DNA from: Olavius algarvensis associated proteobacterium Delta 3
Lineage (GTDB): Bacteria > Desulfobacterota > Desulfobacteria > Desulfobacterales > CAFBRK01
Reading direction: 5' to 3'
DNA length: 64,000 nt
Assembly: GCA_903231505.1 (NCBI GenBank)
Contig: CAFBRK010000097.1
Span: 26,333 to 90,332, forward strand
In this document: piece by piece, positions 54,508-62,541 of the stretch
How positions within the stretch are numbered: the stretch's first letter is position 1
Layout: the number at the start of each line of letters is the position of its first letter
Notes under the pieces: model-generated
Seen by the model: only the letters and a program-made list of their open reading frames with translations
What the model was told of the DNA's origin: nothing
Databases searched by the model: none
Translations under genes and position numbers: made by a program

Positions 54508-54893
54508 CTAAAGGGAAGATAATTCATGAGTCATGCGTCGATGTATCCGAGTCAAGTCGCGATGATCTCGAAGGATCCAAGGGTTCAAGGATTCAAGTGA
54601 AATTTTAACATCAGGGTCCGAGGTCTACCCGCCTATGGCGGCGCCGAAGGCGACCAGGGATTAAAGGATTCAAAGGTTCAAGTGCAAATTAAAAAGCGCT
54701 TCCTAAAGACCCACAAGAAAAGTTCCTGAAGCTTATTCGATCTTTCAAATTGGAGTTCGATATTCGGTTATTGTTAAACCCTTGGACCCTCGACTCCTTG
54801 AATCCTTGGACCCTTCTCTGTGACTATTCTGGAGAAGAACCAGTTATAGGTGCACAACAAGACAATGAAAGGGTCGATGAAACGAGGCACAAT
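54508..54893. repeat. Inverted arms of the CCAAGGATTCAAGG class, copy 2
   Basis: Left arm AAGGATCCAAGGGTTCAAGG from 54571, a middle partial unit (54666-54682), and an inverted right arm (54779-54816, CTTGAATCCTTGGACCC). Hairpin CCGCC-TAT-GGCGG at 54629-54641. The argH leader follows. No gene. Confidence 0.65.
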
Positions 54894-56285
54894 ATGGCAG
54901 ACAAACCGTGGGACGGCAGATTTGCTGAAAAAACCGACCGGAGTGTAGAAGACTTTACGGCCTCCATCGATGTGGATCGCAGATTGTACGCATATGACAT
55001 CGAGGGGAGTGTCGCCCATTGTCGCATGCTTGCCAGAACCGGTATTATAACGGATGAAGAGGCGTCCGAACTGATCCAGGGGCTGGGAAGAATCCGGAGG
55101 GAAATCGAACACGGGGATTTTGAGTTCGATCCGGGCCTCGAGGATATCCACATGCACATCGAGACCAGACTCGTTCAGGAGGTCGGAAAAGTCGCCCAAA
55201 AACTGCATACCGCCAGAAGTAGAAACGATCAGGTCGCGGTGGATATCCGGCTGTATCTGCGCGAGGAAATTCTTCATATTATCGCCGATCTTGCCGCCCT
55301 GAGGCGTGTGATGGTGGATCTCGCCAAAATCCATATCGACACCGTACTGCCGGGATACACCCATCTTCAGCGGGCGCAGCCGGTGCTGCTGGCCCACCAT
55401 TTCATGGCGTACTACGAAATGCTGACCCGGGATGGAGAGCGGTTCCGGGACGCCCGGCGGCGGGTTGATGTCATGCCCCTGGGAAGTGCCGCCCTTGCCG
55501 GTACGACCTATCCCATCGACAGGGACTATACGGCCGAGTTGCTGGATTTCTCCGAGGTATCGGCAAACAGCCTGGATGCTGTCGCGGACCGGGACTTTGC
55601 CATCGAATGTGTGTCCGCTGCCGCGATCTCCATGATGCATTTGAGCCGATGCTCCGAAGAGCTGATCCTGTGGTCGAGTGCTGAATTCGGCTTCATCGAT
55701 CTTCCGGATGCGTTTGCCACCGGCAGCAGTATTATGCCCCAGAAAAAAAATCCGGACGTGCCGGAACTGGTCCGGGGAAAGACGGGTCGGGTGTACGGCG
55801 ATCTCATGGCCCTGTTGTCCATGATGAAGGCACTGCCGCTGGCCTACAACCGGGATATGCAGGAAGACAAGGAGCCGATCTTCGATGCCCTGGATACGCT
55901 ATCAAGCTGCCTCCGCATTTACACAAAGATGCTTCCTCGAATGCGCGTGAACACGGAGAAGATGATGGCCGCAGGCTCGAGCGGTTATCTGAATGCAACG
56001 GATCTTGCCGATTATCTGGTCAACAAGGGAATGGCCTTTCGTGAGGCCCACAACTGTGCGGGCCGTGCGGTCGGCCACGCCTTTGCCAAGGGAAAAGAGC
56101 TCCACGAAACGGATCTGGACGAACTCCGGGGCTTTTCCAATCTCATTCAGGAAGATGTTTACGACGCACTGCAGACCCGGCAAACCATCGATCGGAGGAC
56201 TTCTGCCGGCGGGACTGCGACCGCCAATGTCCGCAAAGCAATCGAAATCGCTGAAAAGACCCTCGATGGAGAGGTCCAGACGTGA
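54894..56285 (+). CDS. argH: Argininosuccinate lyase
   Basis: 463 residues. Last step of arginine synthesis. Motifs: DKPWDGRFAEKTDRSVEDFTASI, KLHTARSRNDQVAVDIRLYLRE, GYTHLQRAQPVLLAHHFMAYYEM, and the fumarase-superfamily signature GSSIMPQKKNPDVPELVRGK with the catalytic Ser. ATG 54894 matches the family N-terminus and has GAGG upstream; an open frame further upstream is repeat sequence. Its stop overlaps the next start by four bases. Confidence 0.95.
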   Translation: MADKPWDGRFAEKTDRSVEDFTASIDVDRRLYAYDIEGSVAHCRMLARTGIITDEEASELIQGLGRIRREIEHGDFEFDPGLEDIHMHIETRLVQEVGKVAQKLHTARSRNDQVAVDIRLYLREEILHIIADLAALRRVMVDLAKIHIDTVLPGYTHLQRAQPVLLAHHFMAYYEMLTRDGERFRDARRRVDVMPLGSAALAGTTYPIDRDYTAELLDFSEVSANSLDAVADRDFAIECVSAAAISMMHLSRCSEELILWSSAEFGFIDLPDAFATGSSIMPQKKNPDVPELVRGKTGRVYGDLMALLSMMKALPLAYNRDMQEDKEPIFDALDTLSSCLRIYTKMLPRMRVNTEKMMAAGSSGYLNATDLADYLVNKGMAFREAHNCAGRAVGHAFAKGKELHETDLDELRGFSNLIQEDVYDALQTRQTIDRRTSAGGTATANVRKAIEIAEKTLDGEVQT

Positions 56286-56776
56286 ATCCGTGTGCGGGGG
56301 TAGACAACGGGCTCGATCCTGTCGTGAACCACGTTCGGCAGATCCTGTGGTTCTGGGAAATGGCAATCCTGTGCGGGCTGTTGCTTTTTCCGGTTGCCTG
56401 CGGGAAAAAAGGGCCGCCCGTACCGCCGAAAAGTAAAATCCCATCGGCCGTCCAGGACATAAATTACAATGTTCAGGGATCTACCGTGCGACTGTCCTGG
56501 CCGGTGGCCGACACGGATGTTTCCGACGACCGGAAAATCGTCTCTTTTCGCGTCTATCGATCCGTTCGTCCTGAGAACGCTACCTCGTGTCCGGGCTGTC
56601 CCGTGCCGTTTGAACTGGCAGGGGAGGTGCCGGCGGCCGGTGCCTCGAAGGAGGGGTTTGTGGAATATATCGACCAATTGAGTCCGGGAGACATATTTTA
56701 CTACAAGATTGTGCCGGTATCGGAAAACGGAGTGGCCGAAGTTCCGTCGCAGGTGATTAAGATAGCGGATTATTAA
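56282..56776 (+). CDS. LptM-like lipoprotein with fibronectin-III-like domain
   Basis: 164 residues. It starts at GTG 56282, overlapping the argH stop (GTGA). A hydrophobic stretch MAILCGLLLFPVAC ends in a lipobox Cys followed by GKKGPPVPP, the motif of LptM (YifL), the lipoprotein that helps LPS translocon assembly. Unlike LptM of E. coli it carries an extra domain (VQGSTVRLSWPVADTD...FRVYRS...YYKIVPVSENGVAEVPSQVIKI) resembling FN3. The signal begins about 26 residues in, so the true start may be ATG 56360 (MAILCG). The argH-lptM-lysA-dapF order is conserved in many proteobacteria. Confidence 0.8.
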   Translation: MNPCAGVDNGLDPVVNHVRQILWFWEMAILCGLLLFPVACGKKGPPVPPKSKIPSAVQDINYNVQGSTVRLSWPVADTDVSDDRKIVSFRVYRSVRPENATSCPGCPVPFELAGEVPAAGASKEGFVEYIDQLSPGDIFYYKIVPVSENGVAEVPSQVIKIADY

Positions 56777-56843
56777 TCGGAATAGGGGCCATTTTTCACC
56801 CCCCGCGAAGGAAATTGGGCTGGGAAATCTTTAAACGAACTAA

Positions 56844-56884
56844 GCGGCGCCGCCGCGTTTCATAAAATCGTTCCACGATTCTAT
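56844..56884 (+). promoter_or_regulatory. Tandem-hairpin module, copy 6
   Basis: GCGGC-GCC-GCCGC (56844-56856) and ATAAAATCGT-TCC-ACGATTCTAT (56862-56884, one mismatch). It ends 10 nt before the lysA start, so it overlaps the usual ribosome-site region. Confidence 0.76.
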
Positions 56885-56894
56885 AGGGAAACCG

Positions 56895-58160
56895 ATGCAT
56901 CATTTCAATTACATCGATAACGAGTTGTTCTGTGAGAACGTCCCGGTAAACACTATTGCCAAAAAGATCGGGACCCCGTTTTATCTTTACAGCCACGCTA
57001 CGCTGACACGACACTTCTCGATTTTCGAACAGGCATTCGAAGGCGTGGATCGGCTTGTCTGTTTTTCGGGGAAAGCCAACAGCAGCCTGGCCATCCTCAA
57101 AATCTTTGCAGATCTTGGCGGCGGACTCGACATCGTATCCGGAGGCGAACTTTTCAGAGGCCTCAAAGCCGGTTTCACGCCACAGAAAATAGTCTATTCC
57201 GGAGTGGGGAAACGGATCGATGAAATCGATGCCGCTCTAAGCAACGGTATCCTCATGTTCAACGTCGAATCCCTGGAGGAACTTGAGCTGATCGATCAGC
57301 GGGCAAAGGAGTCGGGTACAACCGCTTCGGTGGCGTTGCGGGTAAACCCCAACGTGGATCCCAAGACACATCCGTACATCTCGACGGGGCTTCGGAAAAA
57401 CAAGTTCGGTATCGATATGGAAACCGCTCTGGAGGGGTATCGGGCGGCAAGCCGTCTTCAGCACATTCGGATGATCGGCATCGATTGTCACATCGGATCG
57501 CAAATTACCGAAGCCCGGCCTTTCCAGGACGCGCTGGACAGTCTGAAGGAACTGGTGCATCAGCTTCAGCACATGGACATCCATATCCGTTATCTGGATA
57601 TGGGCGGCGGTCTGGGAATAACCTATGATGATGAAAAGCCGCCGCTTCCCAGCGAATACGCCCGGGCGATAGTCGAATCCATGGGGGATCTGCCGCTCAC
57701 GTTGATTCTGGAGCCGGGCCGGGTGATCGTGGGAAACGCAGGGATTCTTGTCACCCGGGTCCTGTACCGAAAACCCGGCCCTGATAAGGAATTTATCATT
57801 GTCGACGCCGGGATGAACGATCTGATACGACCCACCCTTTACAGCGCCTACCACGCCATAAAACCGGTGGAGTTGTCCGGTGGTGCCACGATTCGTGCCG
57901 ATGTGGTGGGTCCAATTTGCGAAAGCGGCGATTTTCTTGCGCTGGACCGCGAATTGGCGGATGTGGTAAAGGGCGATCTGCTGGCGGTCATGAGTGCGGG
58001 CGCTTACGGTTTTGTGATGTCCTCGAATTATTGCAGCCGCCTCAGGGTGCCGGAAGTCATGGCCATGGGAGATACGTTTGAGGTCATCCGCACCCGGCAG
58101 ACCTACGATGACCTGATCGCCGGAGAGTCGGTTCCGGAATTTCTGAAAGAAGAACGATAG
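56895..58160 (+). CDS. lysA: Diaminopimelate decarboxylase
   Basis: 421 residues, fold-III PLP enzyme making lysine from meso-DAP. Motifs: TPFYLYSHATLTRHF, CFSGKANSSLAILKIFADLGGGLDIVSGGEL (PLP Lys in SGKAN), GIDCHIGSQITE, LDMGGGLGITYDD, LILEPGRVIVGNAGILVTRV, and the substrate-site GPICESGDFLALDREL, and GAYGFVMSSNYCSR. The start is ATG 56895, immediately after hairpin module copy 6. Confidence 0.95.
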   Translation: MHHFNYIDNELFCENVPVNTIAKKIGTPFYLYSHATLTRHFSIFEQAFEGVDRLVCFSGKANSSLAILKIFADLGGGLDIVSGGELFRGLKAGFTPQKIVYSGVGKRIDEIDAALSNGILMFNVESLEELELIDQRAKESGTTASVALRVNPNVDPKTHPYISTGLRKNKFGIDMETALEGYRAASRLQHIRMIGIDCHIGSQITEARPFQDALDSLKELVHQLQHMDIHIRYLDMGGGLGITYDDEKPPLPSEYARAIVESMGDLPLTLILEPGRVIVGNAGILVTRVLYRKPGPDKEFIIVDAGMNDLIRPTLYSAYHAIKPVELSGGATIRADVVGPICESGDFLALDRELADVVKGDLLAVMSAGAYGFVMSSNYCSRLRVPEVMAMGDTFEVIRTRQTYDDLIAGESVPEFLKEER

Positions 58161-58791
58161 CTCTCACAGGGCTCACAGAGAACACGGAGGACGGAAGACA
58201 GAGGACAGAGGGCAGAGGGCAGAGGGCAGAGGACAGAGGACAGAGGACGGAGGGCAACTGACCGATGTCGGATGTCGGATGTCTGAGGCTTGCCCGCCTT
58301 TGGCGGGTTGGAGGACAGAGGGCAGGTGTCGGGTTTCAGGTTTTAGGGGACAGGGATTGGAGCTGAAAGCTGAAGGCTGAAAGATGAAAAGAACAGATGC
58401 AAGCTGCAGGATACAAGATGCACCCAAAAGAGATCGAGAGCTCATTGATCGCTGGCAGTCCCCTTAATCATGTATCCTGAATCTTGAAACTTGTATCTTG
58501 ACCCAACGGGCCAACCCTACGACTCGTTTCACTCGCTTAGGGCAAACGGGCCAACGGGCCAACGGGCGCAAGGGTCAACGGGTCAACGGGCTAACGGGTC
58601 AACGGGCAAACCGGCCAACCGGCCAACCGGCAAACCGACCAACCGGCAAACCGGCTAAACCGGCCCACGGGCCAACATGCAAACCGGCAAACGGTCCTAT
58701 TGATAGAAAAATATTAAACTCTCGGCCCCTCTGTGGTAAGTAAACCATCATAGGTCACCCTCGCAGGGTGTAACGTTATGGAGCAACATGT
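58161..58791. repeat. Composite intergenic block, copy B, with flanking arrays
   Basis: CAGAGGACAGAGGGCAGAGG array (58195-58252), GATGTCGGATGTCGG unit (58265-58283), hairpin CCCGCC-TTT-GGCGGG (58293-58307), the 181-bp core 58326-58506, then CGGGCCAACGGGCCAACGGG and CCGGCAAACCGACC arrays (58540-58695). No gene. It separates lysA from dapF, which are adjacent in most relatives. Confidence 0.8.
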
Positions 58792-59658
58792 ATGAGGACC
58801 ATTCCATTCTTCAAAATGAGCGGCAGTGGAAACGATTTTATTATCATCGATAACCGCGAGAGCATTGTCGACGATGCCAAACTGCCCCAGTTGATCGAAA
58901 ATGTCTGTCGACGACGGCTTTCCGCGGGGGCAGACGGGCTCATACTTGTTGAAGGGTCCAACGAAGCGGATTTTCAGTGGCGGTTTTTCAACTCGGACGG
59001 TGGCAGAGCCGAAATGTGTGGAAACGGCGCACGGTGCACCGCGCGATTTGCCTACCTGAATAAGATCGCCGGTCAGCGCATGTCTTTTGTAACAGACGCC
59101 GGAACAGTGCATGCACAGGTCCTGGAAGACCAGGTGAAGATTCAGATGACAGATCCGGTTGACCTGAAACTCGATTATACCGTTGATCTCGAAAAGGGTC
59201 AGATCTCGATCAGCAGTATCAATACCGGTGTCCCCCATGCCGTGGTTTCCGTGGATCGGATCGCCGATGTGGAGGTTGTCGCGCTGGGGAGGGAGCTCCG
59301 TTATCACAAGCTCTTCGCGCCGGCCGGAACCAACGCCAATTTTGTCTCAACCATGTCTGACAACACGTTTGCCATTCGAACCTACGAGCGCGGGGTGGAA
59401 GACGAGATCCTGGCCTGTGGCACCGGGGCGGTTGCCGGTGCCCTGATCATGGCATCCAAAATGCAGCTGTCATCTCCCATCCGTATGATGACGCGCAGCG
59501 GCAGCTGTTTGACGATCCATTTCACGGTTCTGGACGGCGCATTCCAGCGGGTCGAATTGGAGGGCGACGCCCGGGTCATTTACAGCGGCGCACTCTGGGA
59601 AGACGCCTGGAATTACTCGATGGGATCTAGGCGTAATCTGCCCGGCAAGGATGGGTGA
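58792..59658 (+). CDS. dapF: Diaminopimelate epimerase
   Basis: 288 residues. Interconverts LL- and meso-DAP with two cysteines: one in GGRAEMCGNGARC, the other in LACGTGAVAGALI. The N-terminus FFKMSGSGNDFIIIDNR is canonical. The start is ATG 58792. The stop (59656-59658) overlaps a possible GTG start of the folK frame. Confidence 0.95.
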   Translation: MRTIPFFKMSGSGNDFIIIDNRESIVDDAKLPQLIENVCRRRLSAGADGLILVEGSNEADFQWRFFNSDGGRAEMCGNGARCTARFAYLNKIAGQRMSFVTDAGTVHAQVLEDQVKIQMTDPVDLKLDYTVDLEKGQISISSINTGVPHAVVSVDRIADVEVVALGRELRYHKLFAPAGTNANFVSTMSDNTFAIRTYERGVEDEILACGTGAVAGALIMASKMQLSSPIRMMTRSGSCLTIHFTVLDGAFQRVELEGDARVIYSGALWEDAWNYSMGSRRNLPGKDG

Positions 59659-59762
59659 CAACGCAGCGACCCATTCCTGCCCAGTCGGATCTTTTCAAGT
59701 GTCGCTTATATTCTGAATCAATTATAGCTCCAAGCTATTCACGGAACACCACCGTTTCTAAA

Positions 59763-60293
59763 ATGCGAAACCAAATGGAACATACGGCTTACATTTCCAT
59801 CGGATCCAATATGGGAGATAAAATCGCCAACTGCCGCAATGGGATTGCCGGCTTAGCTCAGACAGAAGGGATCGCGGTCGTTCGGTTAGCCTCGTGCTAC
59901 CGAACCGCGCCCGTTGATTATCTCGAGCAAGACTGGTTTATCAACACCGTTGTCAAAATTAAAACTTCTCTGCCACCCACCCAACTGCTTCGGGAACTGA
60001 AGGCCATTGAAACAAACGTGGGTCGGAAACCATCTCCGGTCCGATTCGGACCTCGGATTTTGGATCTGGACATCGTAATGTACGACGATGACGTGATCGA
60101 ACAGAAGAACTTGATTGTGCCGCATCCGCGCATGCACGAAAGACGTTTTGTCCTTCAACCCGTTTGTGATATAAACCCGGATGCCCTTCACCCGGTACTC
60201 GGTATGAAAATAGCGGATCTGCTGGCGCTGCTGGACGGCAACCAACAGCCGATTGAAGAAATCCCATGCAACTTCTCATCCTTATCGCGCTGA
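59763..60293 (+). CDS. folK: 2-amino-4-hydroxy-6-hydroxymethyldihydropteridine diphosphokinase
   Basis: 176 residues. Pyrophosphorylates 6-hydroxymethyl-dihydropterin for folate synthesis. Motifs: AYISIGSNMGDKIANCRNGIAGLA, SCYRTAPVDYLEQDWFINTVVKI, the family signature FGPRILDLDIVMYDD and IVPHPRMHERRFVLQPVCDI. ATG 59763 or 59775 gives the normal N-terminus. A GTG at 59655 would couple it to dapF by a four-base overlap but adds 36 non-family residues. Neither ATG has a clear ribosome site. Confidence 0.92.
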   Translation: MRNQMEHTAYISIGSNMGDKIANCRNGIAGLAQTEGIAVVRLASCYRTAPVDYLEQDWFINTVVKIKTSLPPTQLLRELKAIETNVGRKPSPVRFGPRILDLDIVMYDDDVIEQKNLIVPHPRMHERRFVLQPVCDINPDALHPVLGMKIADLLALLDGNQQPIEEIPCNFSSLSR

Positions 60294-60532
60294 TCTATCT
60301 GGCGTATCGAGCACTCAAGTCCTGGCTCCATAACACGATGTCGTTGCGGCCGCCTGCCGGGGGAAGCAGTGACCGGGCGATCGACGACGAGATGATAAAG
60401 GATCCGGTGTGCAACGTATATTTCCCCAAAAGGGATGGCATACGGCTGCGTATAGACGACCAGGAGATTTACTTTTGCAGTGAAGCGTGTCGGGATGAGT
60501 TTCTCGCAGAAGAAAGTGTCTACCGGAAATGA
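60266..60532 (+). CDS. Small membrane-anchored zinc-ribbon protein (PP0621/TRASH-like)
   Basis: 88 residues. An N-terminal hydrophobic segment (LLILIALIYLAYRALKSWL) is followed by a small metal-binding domain: KDPVCNVYFPKRDGI, then IYFCSEACRDEFL. The Cys pattern C-x(n)-CxxxC resembles TRASH/YHS domains. Function unknown; such proteins often lie near folate or DAP genes in Desulfobacterota (family recollection, not checked). It overlaps folK by 28 nt, so it is probably translated with it. The start is ATG 60266. Confidence 0.75.
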   Translation: MQLLILIALIYLAYRALKSWLHNTMSLRPPAGGSSDRAIDDEMIKDPVCNVYFPKRDGIRLRIDDQEIYFCSEACRDEFLAEESVYRK

Positions 60533-60659
60533 TGCGGATTGACGTGCTTTATGAACCGAACGGGGGGAGTTTGAGTTCGAAATATTCCCATGGCAGATAC
60601 GGGGACCATGAACTTTAATCTACCGGGATTACACCGAATAAAATTTTCTAATCTTAAGA

Positions 60660-60700
60660 GCGACATCGTCGCGTTTTATAAAATCGTGTCACGATTTTAT
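60660..60700 (+). promoter_or_regulatory. Tandem-hairpin module, copy 7
   Basis: GCGAC-ATC-GTCGC (60660-60672) and ATAAAATCGT-GTC-ACGATTTTAT (60678-60700), followed at once by TAGGAGGGG, the ribosome site of the transaldolase gene. The arrangement is the same as copy 5 upstream of argF. Confidence 0.8.
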
Positions 60701-60712
60701 TAGGAGGGGCGG

Positions 60713-61357
60713 ATGAAGTTTTTCTTAGATACGGCCAATGTTGCGGAAATCCGGGAAGCCATGAGCATGGGCATGGTGGATGGCATCACGACGAATCCAA
60801 CGCTGATCGCCAAAGAAGAAAGGGAATTCAGGGAAATCATCGAGGACATCTGTGCGATTGTGGATGGCCCGATCAGTGCGGAAGTCATCCGTACGGATGC
60901 CGACGGGATGATCCAGGAGGCCCGGGAATTAGCGGGGATCCATGAGAACATCGTGGTAAAGATTCCCATGCTCGTGGATGGTCTGAAGGCTGTCCGGCAG
61001 CTCACGGCGGAAGGCATCAAAACCAACGTCACGCTCATTTTTTCAGCCCTTCAGGCCTTGATGGCCGCAAAGGCCGGGGCGACCTTTGTCAGCCCCTTCG
61101 TCGGTCGTCTCGACGACCTTTCCCAGGATGGTCTTGTATTGGTCGAGCAGATCGTTGAGATATACAGCAATTACGCCTTTGATACGGAAATCATCGTTGC
61201 CAGCGTACGAAATCCCCTCCATGTCCTGGATTCCGCACTGATGGGGGCCGACATTGCAACCATTCCTTTTGGTGTGCTCAAAAAACTGGCGGCTCATCCC
61301 ATGACAGACAAGGGGCTGAAAGCATTCCTGGATGACTGGGACAAGGCAAAAAAGTAG
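60713..61357 (+). CDS. Transaldolase / fructose-6-phosphate aldolase family
   Basis: 214 residues, the length of the short transaldolase (TalC/Fsa) class. [35 protein letters not shown], the Schiff-base Lys in [48 protein letters not shown], and [30 protein letters not shown]. It works in the non-oxidative pentose phosphate route or as F6P aldolase; sequence alone does not separate the two. TAGGAGGGG precedes ATG 60713. Confidence 0.93.
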   Translation: MKFFLDTANVAEIREAMSMGMVDGITTNPTLIAKEEREFREIIEDICAIVDGPISAEVIRTDADGMIQEARELAGIHENIVVKIPMLVDGLKAVRQLTAEGIKTNVTLIFSALQALMAAKAGATFVSPFVGRLDDLSQDGLVLVEQIVEIYSNYAFDTEIIVASVRNPLHVLDSALMGADIATIPFGVLKKLAAHPMTDKGLKAFLDDWDKAKK

Positions 61358-61375
61358 AAAACAGCACATAACCTT

Positions 61376-61942
61376 ATGATATCCCGCGAGAACATCAAAC
61401 AGCTACTCTGGCGCCCGAATTCATTGACGTTATTTCGGGTGGTGAGTGTACCGGCGATTGTCGTCCTGCTGCTGTATCCGAATCGGTTGACCACCTTTCT
61501 GGCAGCCATTCTCTTCAGTGCCGCTTCGATTACCGATTATTTCGACGGTTATCTGGCCCGACGCAGCGGGCTGGTGAGCAACTTCGGCAAGATCATGGAT
61601 CCGGTGGCCGACAAACTGCTGGTGTCCTGCACGTTTATCATGCTGACGTCATTGGGATGGGTACCGGCGTGGATTGTCTGCGTGATCATTGGACGGGAAA
61701 TTGCGGTCACGGGTCTGCGGAACATCATCAGCGAGAGCGGGCTGGATGTCTCCGCATCGAGTCTTGGCAAGTACAAAACCGGTTTTCAGATAGCGGCCAT
61801 TATTCCGCTTCTGTTCCATTACCCGTATTTCGGGGTCGATATGGAGACCATCGGGGGCATCTTCCTGTGGGTGGCGCTGATCCTGACCATCTGGTCGGGG
61901 GTGGATTATTTCATCCGGTTTCGACGCCTGCTCCAAACCTGA
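61376..61942 (+). CDS. pgsA: CDP-diacylglycerol-glycerol-3-phosphate 3-phosphatidyltransferase
   Basis: 188 residues, inner-membrane enzyme of phosphatidylglycerol synthesis. The CDP-alcohol phosphatidyltransferase signature DYFDGYLARRSGLVSNFGKIMDPVADK is complete (DG-AR-G-D-D). About five hydrophobic helices. PNSLTLFRVVSVPAIVVLLL is the usual N-terminus. ATG 61376 lies 19 nt after the transaldolase stop, so the two are probably cotranscribed. Confidence 0.93.
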   Translation: MISRENIKQLLWRPNSLTLFRVVSVPAIVVLLLYPNRLTTFLAAILFSAASITDYFDGYLARRSGLVSNFGKIMDPVADKLLVSCTFIMLTSLGWVPAWIVCVIIGREIAVTGLRNIISESGLDVSASSLGKYKTGFQIAAIIPLLFHYPYFGVDMETIGGIFLWVALILTIWSGVDYFIRFRRLLQT

Positions 61943-61954
61943 CGGAGTTTTCTG

Positions 61955-61982
61955 TTGACAAAACCGGAATGCGGAATTAAGT
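61955..61982 (+). promoter_or_regulatory. Probable promoter for the tRNA pair
   Basis: TTGACA at 61955-61960, a 16-bp spacer and TTAAGT (61977-61982) as a weak -10, ending 17 nt before tRNA-Gly. The -35 is perfect; the -10 is poor. Confidence 0.45.
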
Positions 61983-61998
61983 GTATTGCTTCAGCTGG

Positions 61999-62073
61999 GC
62001 GGGAATAACTCAGTGGTAGAGTGCGACCTTGCCAAGGTCGAAGTCGCGGGTTCAAATCCCGTTTCCCGCTCCA
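61999..62073 (+). tRNA. tRNA-Gly (GCC)
   Basis: 75 nt including encoded CCA. The acceptor stem GCGGGAA pairs with TTCCCGC, the anticodon arm CGACC-TTGCCAA-GGTCG has anticodon GCC at 62031-62033, and the T arm is GCGGG-TTCAAAT-CCCGT (one G-T pair). The discriminator is T. Confidence 0.96.
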
Positions 62074-62081
62074 TTTTTTTT

Positions 62082-62156
<75 letters not shown>

Positions 62157-62165
62157 CGATCGAAT

Positions 62166-62199
62166 AAAAGGGAAAACTGTAAGGTTTTCCCTTTTTATT
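62166..62199 (+). terminator. Rho-independent terminator after the tRNAs
   Basis: A 12-bp stem AAAAGGGAAAAC/GTTTTCCCTTTT (62166-62177 with 62184-62195), loop TGTAAG, then TATTTT. It follows tRNA-Cys by nine bases. Confidence 0.85.
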
Positions 62200-62239
62200 T
62201 TGGGTGATCTCGGATTCATCCTACAGCGGTTGTCATAAT

Positions 62240-62517
62240 TGCGTTTAACATATTACCGCAAAGACGCCGAGGCCGCGGAGTAGATTTTGATTTTGCATTT
62301 CGCTGCCCTTCGAGAGCCTCCCTTCGGCTCCGCTCAGAACAGGCAGGACTTAGGGGGCGAAATGCAAAACGATCGCCTGTCAACATATTGAGAGTTTCAA
62401 TATGTTTTTGAGGGACTCTTTCTCAGAATCCCCCTCTCAGGGATTCTGGGAAAAAAAGATTTCCTTTGCGTCCTCTGCGGCTCGGCGGTTATCTTTTCCG
62501 TATTTCTGCAAACGCAA
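62240..62517. repeat. Palindromic element E6 (GC-rich arm variant)
   Basis: Outer words TTGCGTTT (62240-62247) and AAACGCAA (62510-62517) are inverted. Inside are arms ACCGCAAAGACGCCGAGG (62255) and, in complement, CCTCTGCGGCTCGGCGGT (62472-62489). A subterminal hairpin CAGAATCC/GGATTCTG lies near 62424-62450. The layout matches E1-E5, but the arm words differ. No gene. Confidence 0.6.
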
Positions 62518-62541
62518 CAAGAAAGGGAACAAAATTAAACC

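Noticed and set aside
58540..58695. Arrays of CGGGCCAAC-type units as a CRISPR
   Set aside because: Units are 8-10 bp, degenerate and contiguous, with no unique spacers of constant length and no cas genes nearby.
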